From Skeletonema tropicum (Eukaryota > Bacillariophyta > Thalassiosirophyceae > Thalassiosirales > Thalassiosiraceae): a stretch of 64,000 bases of DNA. The stretch spans positions 434,001 to 498,000 of the forward strand of contig CM074143.1 in assembly GCA_037178625.1 (NCBI GenBank), given 5' to 3'. Made by a program: the position numbers and the translations under genes. The notes beneath the pieces were generated by a model that ran no database searches, was not told the DNA's origin, and saw nothing but the letters and a program-made list of their open reading frames with translations. Below are positions 18,864 through 29,000 of the stretch, in pieces. The first letter of the stretch is position 1. Every line of letters starts with the position of its first letter.

Positions 18864-21776
18864 TTGCAGGTTTTTCAATTGAATAGTATAATGGCTCACA
18901 CTTTACTTTCTCTGACTTTTTCCTTAGGAGTAGTCAGAGAGGCTGAAGCTGTGATGCCAAAACCGAGTAGACCCATTGCCTCACACGAGGATAATGGTCT
19001 TGGTTATAATAGTAGACGATTCTTTTCTGCCCCACCAACTGCTGCTTCTAAGCCTATATCGCAACCATCTCGTTTCCCGGCTATACCTCTACCCGCTCGA
19101 GCTGGGGCTTCTCATGCTAGTTTGCAGAACTCTCTGCCAGCCGAGGATGAACTTAATACTACCCCTGACAAGCTAATCCAAAACGCGAAGCATGCCAACA
19201 AGGTACTCGCTGAGTACAACACGAAGTTTGGAGGAACTGACTGTACTCCAATCGTGACAACGTTGCAAGGTAAGAATCGTAAAAGAAAGCGAACAATTAT
19301 GCCTCCTCGACTCACTGCATCATACCGGGTGAAAGAATTGACTCTTGAATTGGTTATCCTTCCACTGCTTTCAAGCGGATTCCTCGACTTAGATGACTAT
19401 GGAGTTATTGAGCAAGTCAACAAGCGTCTTCAACGACTCGTGCCTAAGTACATTCACTGGTGTAGCATCGATACCCGTCCTCTTCAAGAGCCCCGGCTGG
19501 ATTATGCCGCTCAGCAGAGGATTGATCCACACCGAGTTGATATGGCTTCTGCTCAATTCATCAAATTTGGTGGAGACCCAGATAAATTGGTTCGCTTCTG
19601 TTCTCATGAGCATACCCTTGCTCACTTGGATAGAGAAAGGATCTTGCAGAGGATCAAGGATCGTATTCCGAACGAGGATTACAAGCAAATTGAACGGATT
19701 CTGTACGAAGGTTGTCCTGCGGAGCTATCATTTGAAGAGGACAATCGATCTCGCTTACGTTCCTTCGAGAGAGGTAATCAGCTTACGTATCTTCGCAATC
19801 CTGCTAAGGTCTTAAAGGCGATGAACAAGGAGGATAAAAACTCTCATGTTATAGCTCTTGACGAGGATCTCGCTTACTTCTCTCCATACTGTCGCCATAC
19901 TCCGCAAGGCGCCATCGATAAGCCAGGGAAATCATTTCGGATTGTATGGGATGGATCTACGAAGCAGCGCTACGATGATGTCGTGTTGAATGACATAACA
20001 CCGACAAATCAGGAGTCACCTATTACCTTTGGTGACACAGAGCGTCTCTTTGATAAGGACATTTACGAATACCGGGTGTCCTACCCACATGATACAATCT
20101 ATCTAGGATTCGAAGATGTGACGTCATGCTTCAAATTTCCTCGGATTCACCCCAGTTTGAGCGGTGCCTTTGGTTTCTACGATAGCCATGGCCTATATCA
20201 TCTAGCTACTTCAATGGTATTCGGCTCAACAGTCTCTGCCAACCAATGGGAGCCATTTCGGAGGACAATTGAGACATTATCTAAATCCTTCCAAGACGTA
20301 GACGGTTTGGTGGAAAAGCATCGACATTACTTGGATATGATTCAGTGGGAAGAAAATGTGCCAGCACCCTCGGTTATTGCAAAAGGATGTGTGATATGCC
20401 CGGGAGTCTTAAATAAGGACGGTAATCACGTCACAAGGCCTTCTCGTATGTACGTGGATGACGCTCTCTTAGCAGCTATTAGGCGTGCTTGGATGGAAAG
20501 AAAGCTAGCGGCGACAATTGAAGCTATCTTCTGTGTGATGGGATATCCAGATGAATCTAGACGGCGCTGTCCCCTTTCTTTAGAAAAATGGGGAGAGATG
20601 AAGATCAGCCCCTATCAAACTCTGTTAGGATTGCACTATGATACAGTGAAGTTGACTAAAGGAACTACGCCAGAGTATCGAGCTGACCTCTTGGCGTACA
20701 TCGAGGAGCACTGGCCAATTGTTCGTATAAGGTTTACTGCGCACGATATGCAAGTCCTCATCGGTAAACTGGCTCGCCTAGCAAAGGGCGCACGGTGGGT
20801 CTTCCACATTCTCTCCCATGCCTACGATCAGATAGCGCTTGCTCTAGCATCCAACTACAAAATGCTGCGCCGCCATTCTCCCCAGTTCAAAGCATTGATT
20901 AGTTGCATCAAGAACGAGCAGATGGGAAAATCCAAGTTATCACAGGATGCGGGACGTATTATATCCTTCGCCCTTAAAAAGGCAAGTCAGCTTGTCCACC
21001 GCTCGAGAAGTACATATGTCATATCAGACCTACTTCGGGAGGACATCGAGTTCTTTCGTCAAGCTTTACGCGAAGACTTTGATATCCCATGGTCATCTCC
21101 ACTAGCTCATGTCGTTCTTCGTACTCCACTTGGTACACCCTTTGGAGATGCTTGCCTCACTGGATGCGGTGGCTATTGCACCGAGCTAAAATTTTGGTGG
21201 CACCTTGCATTTCCTCCAGAGATCGTTCATCGAACGCTCATCCATCTACGTGACGACTCCGCAGGAAACTTGATCTCCATCAATGCCTTGGAATTCGTTA
21301 CAGTTATCCTCAATTACTGTGCAACTCGTTCGATCATTTCTGAGAGTAATCTCTTCGCGGATGATCCATTCCCTGTTATCCTCTGTATGACGGATAATAC
21401 TTCTGCATTGAATTGGGTCAATCATCGGTGTAAAGGTTCTTTGCTTGGCCGGGCTCTTGGTCGACTCTTTGTCGGTCTGCTTATGGATTCACCTCTTGGT
21501 ATCAATGCAGCATGGATCAATACGCACGATAACGAGGTTGCTGATGGTCTTTCACGCTACAAATCGTGTTCGGAAAACGTTGCTAACGGATATCCCACTT
21601 TTGATTATTCTCTGCTTAAACAGAAATACAAGAAGACACTCTCGGAGTGTCGACTTTGGTTACCGAGTTCACGACTGATCTCGCTCGTCTACACAGTATT
21701 AACCACCAGGCAAAGTCCGTCTCTAAAGGAGCTCAGGAGCTTCAAACCACAAGATCTAGGCAGGCTCACTACTTAG
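18864..21776 (+). CDS. DIRS-like reverse transcriptase / RNase H
   Basis: A 970-residue frame. RT motifs: FRIVWDGS before the catalytic core, motif A around YLGFEDVTSCFKF, motif B STVSANQWEPFRR, and motif C RMYVDDALLAAI near residue 529. The RNase H-like part follows with acidic residues in GDACLTGCGGY, INALEF, MTDNTSALNW and INTHDNEVADGLSRY. The last ~40 residues overlap the recombinase frame and look like out-of-frame translation, so the native C-terminus is probably near 21640. The start is uncertain: the first Met, at 18864, precedes a hydrophobic stretch without known function, and one of several later Mets could serve. Confidence 0.88.
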   Translation: MQVFQLNSIMAHTLLSLTFSLGVVREAEAVMPKPSRPIASHEDNGLGYNSRRFFSAPPTAASKPISQPSRFPAIPLPARAGASHASLQNSLPAEDELNTTPDKLIQNAKHANKVLAEYNTKFGGTDCTPIVTTLQGKNRKRKRTIMPPRLTASYRVKELTLELVILPLLSSGFLDLDDYGVIEQVNKRLQRLVPKYIHWCSIDTRPLQEPRLDYAAQQRIDPHRVDMASAQFIKFGGDPDKLVRFCSHEHTLAHLDRERILQRIKDRIPNEDYKQIERILYEGCPAELSFEEDNRSRLRSFERGNQLTYLRNPAKVLKAMNKEDKNSHVIALDEDLAYFSPYCRHTPQGAIDKPGKSFRIVWDGSTKQRYDDVVLNDITPTNQESPITFGDTERLFDKDIYEYRVSYPHDTIYLGFEDVTSCFKFPRIHPSLSGAFGFYDSHGLYHLATSMVFGSTVSANQWEPFRRTIETLSKSFQDVDGLVEKHRHYLDMIQWEENVPAPSVIAKGCVICPGVLNKDGNHVTRPSRMYVDDALLAAIRRAWMERKLAATIEAIFCVMGYPDESRRRCPLSLEKWGEMKISPYQTLLGLHYDTVKLTKGTTPEYRADLLAYIEEHWPIVRIRFTAHDMQVLIGKLARLAKGARWVFHILSHAYDQIALALASNYKMLRRHSPQFKALISCIKNEQMGKSKLSQDAGRIISFALKKASQLVHRSRSTYVISDLLREDIEFFRQALREDFDIPWSSPLAHVVLRTPLGTPFGDACLTGCGGYCTELKFWWHLAFPPEIVHRTLIHLRDDSAGNLISINALEFVTVILNYCATRSIISESNLFADDPFPVILCMTDNTSALNWVNHRCKGSLLGRALGRLFVGLLMDSPLGINAAWINTHDNEVADGLSRYKSCSENVANGYPTFDYSLLKQKYKKTLSECRLWLPSSRLISLVYTVLTTRQSPSLKELRSFKPQDLGRLTT

Positions 21777-22921
21777 CGTGGTGCAATCATCACAACGTCC
21801 TTGATCCAGTCGGCGCCGCTTCCTCTTATAAGACGTTACTTGGAATGTACTTGCAAAACGTGCGTCTCGGAAATAACTACAACAATAAGCAGACAGTTCG
21901 TTCTGCAACTCTCAGAGGATACGGCGAGGCAGTAAATCAGCTCTTCTTCTTCCGGGGCATGCCTCTGCCTTATGTTCCAGACGATAAATACAATGATAGC
22001 ACTGCTGCCATAGCGACTCTCGCTGATGAAGAAAGTGTTGCGCTCCAGCGGGAGCCTCTCACAGATGCCATAGCAGCAGAAGCTATTAGTCTAGGGCAGC
22101 AAGCAGGTCAAGACTCAGTTGATAATTTGGTCGCTAATATGATTTGTCTCTCACGATTCGTCGGCCCTCGCCTGTCAGAGCACGCCAACAAACAGATGAA
22201 GAAAATTACGTATCACACCTGGGGATCAGGTAACAAAATTGTTCGTGCTTGGATAGCGACGGACTTTACATTCTACGATAAGACGGGCGTTCAGATTCAC
22301 CTACATCGCCGGTCAAGCGATGAAATTATTAGCCTTTACCCACAGATACACTACATGAGAGTTACCTGGCGTATCCAAAAGAATCGCAGAAATGGGCAAT
22401 CACTCAAAATACCTGTTGAAATAGCTCATAGGGAAGTTTGTCCTGTCTACAATGCACTGCAAATCGTCATGCGAAAGATTCGTCTGGATCCGACGAACCT
22501 GGACACGCCTGTCTGCGTCTATGTTGCAAAAAACTCGACAGCATCCCTGTATCTCACGGGAAACAATGTGAAGACCCTCATCCATAGGGCTATTGACAAC
22601 GTCAATCCTACTATGTCAGCTGAAGAGCGCCAAAAATACTCGGCGCACTCCCTTCGAGTTTGGGCATGCGTTCTTCTTGATCAAGCGAACAAACCTCCAT
22701 CTTTCATTAAACAACGCCTACGATGGCAAGGTGAAAGTTACAGGCTCTATCTTCGTGACACGTTGCACCAATCGCAATCCCACCGTGACGCGCTTTCTGC
22801 CAACACGAATGCAATCATCTCTGCGCTCTCAGCCAATGCAGAGAATATTATCTCGGCTATTGGTACCCCCGAAGGTGGTACTCACGATGAATCTTCTGAA
22901 CTTCACGACGAAGAGGATTAG
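21647..22921 (+). CDS. tyrosine recombinase (DIRS-like integrase)
   Basis: A 424-residue protein with a SAM-like N-terminal core-binding part (~30-110) and a C-terminal catalytic domain. The catalytic set is visible: Arg175 in FVGPRLSEH, His334 and Arg337 in the HSLR box, Trp360 in the RLRWQGES block (taking the place of the second His), and Tyr365 or Tyr368 as nucleophile. It would insert the circular cDNA into the genome by strand exchange. It overlaps the RT frame by 130 bp in another frame, which suggests translational coupling or frameshift expression. The C-terminal ~50 residues are an acidic tail. Confidence 0.9.
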   Translation: MSTLVTEFTTDLARLHSINHQAKSVSKGAQELQTTRSRQAHYLAWCNHHNVLDPVGAASSYKTLLGMYLQNVRLGNNYNNKQTVRSATLRGYGEAVNQLFFFRGMPLPYVPDDKYNDSTAAIATLADEESVALQREPLTDAIAAEAISLGQQAGQDSVDNLVANMICLSRFVGPRLSEHANKQMKKITYHTWGSGNKIVRAWIATDFTFYDKTGVQIHLHRRSSDEIISLYPQIHYMRVTWRIQKNRRNGQSLKIPVEIAHREVCPVYNALQIVMRKIRLDPTNLDTPVCVYVAKNSTASLYLTGNNVKTLIHRAIDNVNPTMSAEERQKYSAHSLRVWACVLLDQANKPPSFIKQRLRWQGESYRLYLRDTLHQSQSHRDALSANTNAIISALSANAENIISAIGTPEGGTHDESSELHDEED

Positions 22922-23498
22922 AACGAAGGTCATTGGATGATTATCCACCAACATCTCGCTAATATTAACACCTATGTATTACATGGAATACCACTTGTCT
23001 TGACTCAGTATGATTCAAAACATCAAAATTTTTTTTTCTTTTTGCAAGTCAGCTTGTTCCTCATGGCAGCTATCACAAAAGATTGTGCTTGGTTTCTCTA
23101 GCATCATTATATAATGCTAGACGCACTCAACCTGCCTTGTGGCGGTCGGCCTGCTGGGGCCAGAACGATTGGGACCTTAATCCCAAAGTAGTTCTAATGG
23201 TATAGACAGCCCAATTTGTCATGCAACTTGGACTGTCCCCTTTTCCATAATTGTCCCAGACTGTCCTTAAGATCTTTTGTGTAGTTGTCAGTGAAGTAGC
23301 AATCTGACGCGCAACGAGTTTTTCCACCGCCCCGATGGAAAAATGGACATCTCTGTTTGTGTCCAGACTAATGACCTTTTATGACTTACTTATGACCTTG
23401 GATGACTCAAAAGGGACTCAATATGTGTGTAATTCACGATCAATCCCACCAACCAGCCACCACCCCAACAATTCTTCTTCGAATAAAAGGTCTCGTCC
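22922..23498. other. 3' flank of DIRS-like element
   Basis: No gene was recognised. A near-palindrome, TCTAGCATCATTATATAATG followed by CTAGA, lies at about 23097-23121, and poly-T at about 23029-23042. The stretch may hold the right terminal repeat of the retroelement. Confidence 0.4.
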
Positions 23499-24487
23499 AT
23501 GAAGGCCGCCCAACGATTCGCCGCCGCGGCGGCGCTATTATGCGCTCTCCCCACCTCTATTGATGCCCTTGCCAAGGTAGAAACACGTAATTTGGATGCT
23601 GTGGAGGATGATGCTTCTCGTGGTCTTTATGAAGTGGTGAGTAATTTGGATTCGGGTAAAATATTTGTTATGTTGTGTTCCGATCGTGGGAACTGTAGTT
23701 GTTTCGCCAATGGCAGAGCTAGCCGCCTCAATGTGATGTATAATATCCACGGTGATGCTTGAATGGCATTGCATGCTACGATGAATATTATTCACTCATC
23801 TCGGTATCATTTCTCACGTCAATATTCTCATCCAACACTCTCCCACCTCCAACAACACATTAACAGTCCGTCACTTTCAAAGACGAATGCCTCCACAAAC
23901 ACCTAGACGTATGCATTGAAGCAATCAACGCAAAACTAGCCGCTGATCCAAGTGTATTCGAATATCGCGATCACTTGAACTTTGAAGTGAACAAGATTCG
24001 TGAAAAGACGGATGAGGGATACAATTACGTTAGCTTGAGGATGAACAAGGATGAGTTGACCGTTGGTGGTGTTCTTGGTGATGGGATGATTTGGTATCCT
24101 TATGAGTGGTGTATTCCTACAGAAGGCACGACCATGTGCTATACAATTGGTCCTTGGGGTGAGTATAGTTTGTGACAGATGAGTCAGCTTGACCTCTGGG
24201 GTCATCTCCCCTCCCCATTCACTCACCAACATTATTTGTTCTCTCTCTCTCTCTCTCTCCATAATTTTCTCTTCTTTTCAGACTGCGATGTCGGTCTCCC
24301 CCTCAGTCCCGAAGAATGCTGTAAGATGATCACAGACACTGTCCCCTCCCCAGATATCAATGGCAAGAGCCTCGAGTGCTACAATGACTACCCTGTGGGT
24401 AGTGAGCACAATCCAGTTGACCGTGGTAGGGTTTCCATTCATACGGATGCGGCTAACATTGTTGTGCATGTCCCCAAGAATGAGTAG
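23499..24487 (+). CDS. secreted Cys-rich protein, three exons, unknown function
   Basis: Exons at 23499-23636, 23867-24158 and 24282-24487, joined by introns with GTGAGT donors and AG acceptors. The second acceptor has a strong pyrimidine tract, and intron 2 contains a CT microsatellite. Splicing keeps the frame (phases 0 and 1) and gives about 211 residues. The N-terminus (MKAAQRFAAAAALLCALP...DALA) is a signal peptide, so the protein should be secreted or surface bound. The mature part has about ten cysteines (DECLHKHLDVC, WCIP, MCYTIGPWDCD, EECCKM, LECYND), suggesting disulfides, but I recognise no family. Phases and acceptors fit too well for chance. Stop at 24487. Confidence 0.75.
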
Positions 24488-24936
24488 AGAGATGGTTGGT
24501 AGGGGGTGTAATGAGGACTCTGGGGGTTTTCCTCCATTTCGTGTATCCAACACTTAGGGGGTGTAGAGACTTTTGCCTCGGGCATTTCCTAGAGGGAGGG
24601 AAGAGGGTTGGATGGATTGTTTAGGTAGATAATTTTTTGTCGGATTCCATGACCCTCCTTGTGTAGGGTCACACACTAGTAATTTTGTAGGTGTTTACTT
24701 TGAGTTTAACTCTTTGAATGCTATAATGTTTCAACTTTAGTCATGAACAACCATGGTTCGTTTCCAATTCGAGGATTTCAAGAGAGAGAGAGAGAGCATC
24801 ATCCACTTTTTTAATCCTCGATCTGATTGAGGTTGAGGTGTCCAGAGATATGTGAACCAAATATGTAAGTTTAGGCGGGGAGAACCCGTTTAGACCACAT
24901 CCAAAAAAGCTGTGTAAAGCCAATGTAACTCTCTCC
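24488..24936. other. intergenic before TRIM element
   Basis: The 3' flank of the secreted-protein gene, with no ORF of note and a short GA microsatellite at about 24780-24796. Confidence 0.35.
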
Positions 24937-25046
24937 TGTTGAGGTTGTTTAACTTTACATACCTCTTTGTGACTGCTCACCACAAGTCCAGTTTAAGTCG
25001 TCTGGACGTGTGGTTTCGCACCCCCCTTTTACTGACGCCATTTACA
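24937..25046 (+). repeat. TRIM left LTR
   Basis: 110 bp, TG...CA ends. It differs from the right LTR by T/C in TTGT(T/C)TAAC and T/A in GGTT(T/A)CGC. Confidence 0.9.
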
Positions 25047-25242
25047 GGTTATGAGCCCAAGTACGCTTCGCTCTGGTCCCTAGTTCGAGCCTCGCCAGAA
25101 GCATGTTGTTGTGAGGTAGGCATTATGAGGAGTGTTATCTCGACGAAGTAAAATTCAGGGTCCGTAATACGGAGCAAGTGATATGGCAGTTAGAAGGAGC
25201 GAAGTACGACAGCTTGACGGCGGTTCATACTTCGAGAAGGAG

Positions 25243-25352
25243 TGTTGAGGTTGTCTAACTTTACATACCTCTTTGTGACTGCTCACCACAAGTCCAGTTT
25301 AAGTCGTCTGGACGTGTGGTTACGCACCCCCCTTTTACTGACGCCATTTACA
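25243..25352 (+). repeat. TRIM right LTR
   Basis: 110 bp, almost identical to the left LTR, preceded by the polypurine tract and followed by the target duplication TCTCC. Confidence 0.9.
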
Positions 25353-25357
25353 TCTCC

Positions 25358-26028
25358 ACCAAATTTTACAAGTGATACATATCCTGTGTGTATGACTTCG
25401 CACGAGTGAGAGCATCATCGATGGGATTGGAATCTCTTCTCCATCCAACCTTGTGAGTTGTGATTCTAAATTCTATTACTATTTCGATTCAAGGAGTACT
25501 TTGTTTTAGATTAGTTTTCTTGTAACTTCACCGTTTAGTTTGTTCGAGTCTTTTTTAGGTCAAAATAAACTAGTGCTCTGCTTCAAATGCAATTTGTTTT
25601 ATAGAAACTTAAATTGCTATATATACATAGATCGTGTACACTAAATTTGGGCTGGTACCGGTCCCGGAAATCCACCCATCGCGTTTCAGGTTCCACGGCC
25701 AACTGCAACCCAACTGCGCAAAGTTCAAGTGCGAATAAGTAGGAAGTCTTCTTGTGAATACCTGAACTGTCTTAGACTATCTTGCCTACATATTTGAATT
25801 AAGATTGGGGAGCCTTCCTGCTTCCATCCTGCATGCAGTTGCGTTTAATTATTCATCTTCACGACCAGCATCTTCTTCATTCCTATATTAATATTTACGA
25901 ACTAGCTGGGTTTGACGAGAGAAGTGAAAGTCAGTAATATAAACGTGCATCAATCAGGGTGCGCTCCTTCTGTTCCTATCTCCGCCTACTCTACTTCAAC
26001 ATAAGGGGGAGGGACGACGGCGACAACC
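25358..26028. promoter_or_regulatory. upstream region of the SAGA adaptor-like gene
   Basis: A 671-bp AT-rich intergenic stretch without an ORF of note. It must hold the promoter of the large downstream gene. No specific element was recognised. Confidence 0.35.
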
Positions 26029-29000
26029 ATGGCTGGATCCAAACGATCCTTACGGGCATCGTCCATAGCTTCCCGTAGCAAGGGAAATAATAAATCTTCA
26101 TCCTCCTCTGACAATAATAAAACGTTGTCATCGAAAAAGAAGAAAAATATTACTACAGCAGCATCTGGACGAAGGGGCCGGCGAGGTGGTGACGACGACG
26201 ACGGCGAGGATAATACTATTGATCACGTAAAAAAATCTTTATCGGATTCAAAAAAGAAGAAGTCACCGCCGCCGCCCGACGATGACGACGAAAAGATGTC
26301 GGCTGCATCGTTCGATGGTGATGCTACCACCACTTCTAACGAAGAGGATAATAATAATAATAAAGTTCCCCCTAGGGCGAAAAAAGAAGAGGAGGAGGAG
26401 GATACACCTTCCAAACCACCTTCACCGGCGCCACCGCAGCCACCACCACCTGCCAAAATAAAAGGAAGATTCATGGAAGTGAAAATGAAGCAGTTAACAT
26501 CTTATTTTGGATACACCACATCATCTAATACATCTACGAACAAAAAGCCCCCACCACCACTGGTGGAGAAATGCAAGAATGGTGGTGGCGGAGGGGAGGA
26601 TAATAATACTAAGACAAATACTACTACGAAACGATCCAAGTGGAATAAGCGTCCATTGGTGAAATCATCCGGAGAGGAGGCTGAGACGACGACTGAGGAA
26701 AATAAATCAAGGAAGAAGAAGAGAAGGGTGAATAATAGTGATAATGAAGACGATGATAGGAATGAGGGAATGAATACCAAAAGTAATGAGAATGATAAAA
26801 GTGAGGATGATAAAAAGGCAGATAGGACACAAGATGATCCACCAGATAATACCCCCAAAGAATTCATAAAGAGCACAAAAGAGGAGGTTGGTGAATCATC
26901 ATCATCATCAACGGTGGAGTCTAATAATTCTACAACTGCTGCTACTGCTGGTGGTGATAATGATGATGCGGCGGCGTGCCCTCTCCACTTTTTGGCAGAA
27001 ACAGTGGTAATGTCACCAGAAGTAAAAAATAATGGTAAAGCGAAAAGGGGAAGCAACAAGAAGATTGATGAAATGGAAAAGATTACGACCATGCCAAAGA
27101 TAATATCCGACGGCTTTCCTGATGATGCAGCAGATGAAGCAGGATGTGAAGAGAAAGATGGCAACAGCAACAGTGGAGGAGATCATAAAAAGGCCACCAA
27201 AGCTGATGATACAGTTGATACGTCGATAGGAGAATCAACCGAAGAGGAGGCGGGGGGCGAGAGTGTCAATAATGGAGAGAAGTGCCCCGAGGAGAAGACA
27301 GCGCCAACAGCTGATGTTGTGGGAGGAGAGGAGGGGGGCTCTGATGAACAAATACCGGATCAAGATCAATTATTGTCTCGGTCGAATAGTGATTCACTGT
27401 CCAAGAAAATAGAAGAGGGGGAGAGCTCAACAACACCTGCTTTAGATGATGATGATGTTGAGGTGGACAAACGTAGTCAATCTGTTGAAAGAACCAAAAT
27501 AATGTTGGAGACAACTTTGGACGACAAGGGTGACGCCGCCGCCATGGATGTTGATGAAGCGATGGAAACAATATCAACGGAGCAGCAGCCGCCACAACAA
27601 AATGCAGATGATTCTTCTACGAATGCTATCATAAATAATGATGATGCACCACTACTTCCTCAAGGGAGTGCTATCGGTACAGCTGAGACTCCAACTCCTC
27701 ATCCTAACTCATCCAACAATTTTGATGAAGAATCTGATAAAAAGAAAGTAACCCCCCCAAGCGTGAGTCAACTGAAAATGGCTCTCTTTCTGGAAGCATC
27801 CCGCATTCACACCGGCAGAGGTGGTGGTAAACCCGAACGCATGTTTGCCAAATATTGGGATGCTCTGGAAACATACATCATTGCTTCACCCCACCACCAC
27901 CACCACCACCGCTCTAGCAGCTCCCACTTGAGCACTAATCGGTCAGACCCCACCCTCCAATTCAATGCAACGCTTGGAATATTTTTGAAAAGTCGCAAGA
28001 TGAAACGGTTGCATAATAAGTTGATATTGGCACTTATATCAGAGTCGATGAGAGAGTGTGTCCCTGTGCAGCAGCATTGTGCTGTTGGTGGTGGTGAGTA
28101 TATCCCTCGTGTGTGGAGAAATAGAACGCGACATTTGCAACAACAATGTAAATCGGAGGATGATGGAGTGGAAGAAGTTGACGACGTCTCGGGGAGGAGT
28201 ATTGATGGCCTTGTTCGTGCGAATTGGAATACCTCATTTGGAAATAATGCTGACGCTTGGTCTGCGTGTGGGAACAACGGTGTGACGATTGCACCGAGGA
28301 TTGATCAAACTGAGTTTGTCGTAAAGAAGCGTGACGAAAAGGAGGAGGAGCAAGTTAGCAGCGATGATAACGAAATTATCCCATCATGTCGATTGCCGGG
28401 TGCGCTTGGGACTGATTTGTTTGTGAAGAAAATTGCAAGTGATGCTGGATTGACAGTTTCACATGATTCAATGTGGCTATTAATTGTTGCTGCTCGAGAA
28501 TATGCATCAAGTATCATTGGGAAAGCAATCAGCAATGATAGGTGTGTGACAAGTGGTCAAACTTCACGTATTCCAAAGTCCGATTATTTGAGTCTTTCAT
28601 GTGAGCATCTTCTTGCCGATAGGAAGAAGGGGAAGAAGAAGGACACCAAGAAAAAAGAATCGGCAAGCAAGGTTGCTAATAAGAAACAAGGGACCGAGCG
28701 CAATGGTTCCGATACAAAGAGGAAGGTTCTGAACTGTGCGGACATATCGCAAGTTCTGCAGGATGAGCAGCATGTCGCAGCACCGCGACTTGCGTGGATG
28801 CGGTCATTGGGAAGGGGTGTGACACATCATCAGCCTGACCTACAAACAACCAATGATATTATCAATACATCCATTCAGCGGGCGGCGATCGAGAGGCGGA
28901 GAACTGTGCAGAGGAAAATTGCTGAGGCATTTGACGGTGGAAACGTCGTTCCTGTGGCGGCTGTCGAAGAAAATCTACATCCCAAATCTATGGCAGTAAA

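Larger units (their letters stand above)
15170..22960 (+). mobile_element. DIRS-like tyrosine-recombinase retrotransposon
   Basis: A gag-like region, an RT-RNase H protein and a C-terminal tyrosine recombinase lie in that order on one strand, with no DDE integrase or protease. This is the organisation of the DIRS/PAT/Ngaro order, which integrates as a circle through a recombinase and leaves no target duplication. The termini (split direct or inverted repeats) were not resolved. A weak direct similarity, ATGGACATCTC...TGTC, between about 13955 and 23340 may mark the outer ends. Gag is frameshifted, but RT and recombinase frames are full length, so decay is recent. Confidence 0.85.
24937..25352 (+). 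mobile_element. TRIM (terminal-repeat retrotransposon in miniature), 416 bp
   Basis: Two 110-bp LTRs (24937-25046 and 25243-25352) begin TGTTGAGG and end TTTACA, differing at only two positions by eye. The element is flanked by the 5-bp direct duplication TCTCC (24932-24936 and 25353-25357). The 196-bp interior starts with GGTTATGAGCCC immediately after the left LTR. This is the complement of an elongator tRNA-Met anticodon arm, a half-tRNA primer site as used by copia elements. It ends with the purine tract GAGAAGGAG immediately before the right LTR. No coding capacity, so it would be mobilised by another LTR element's enzymes. Confidence 0.9.

Noticed and set aside
22593..22940. 115-aa plus-strand ORF
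   Set aside because: Overlaps the recombinase catalytic region in another frame; the HSLR box frame is clearly the real one.
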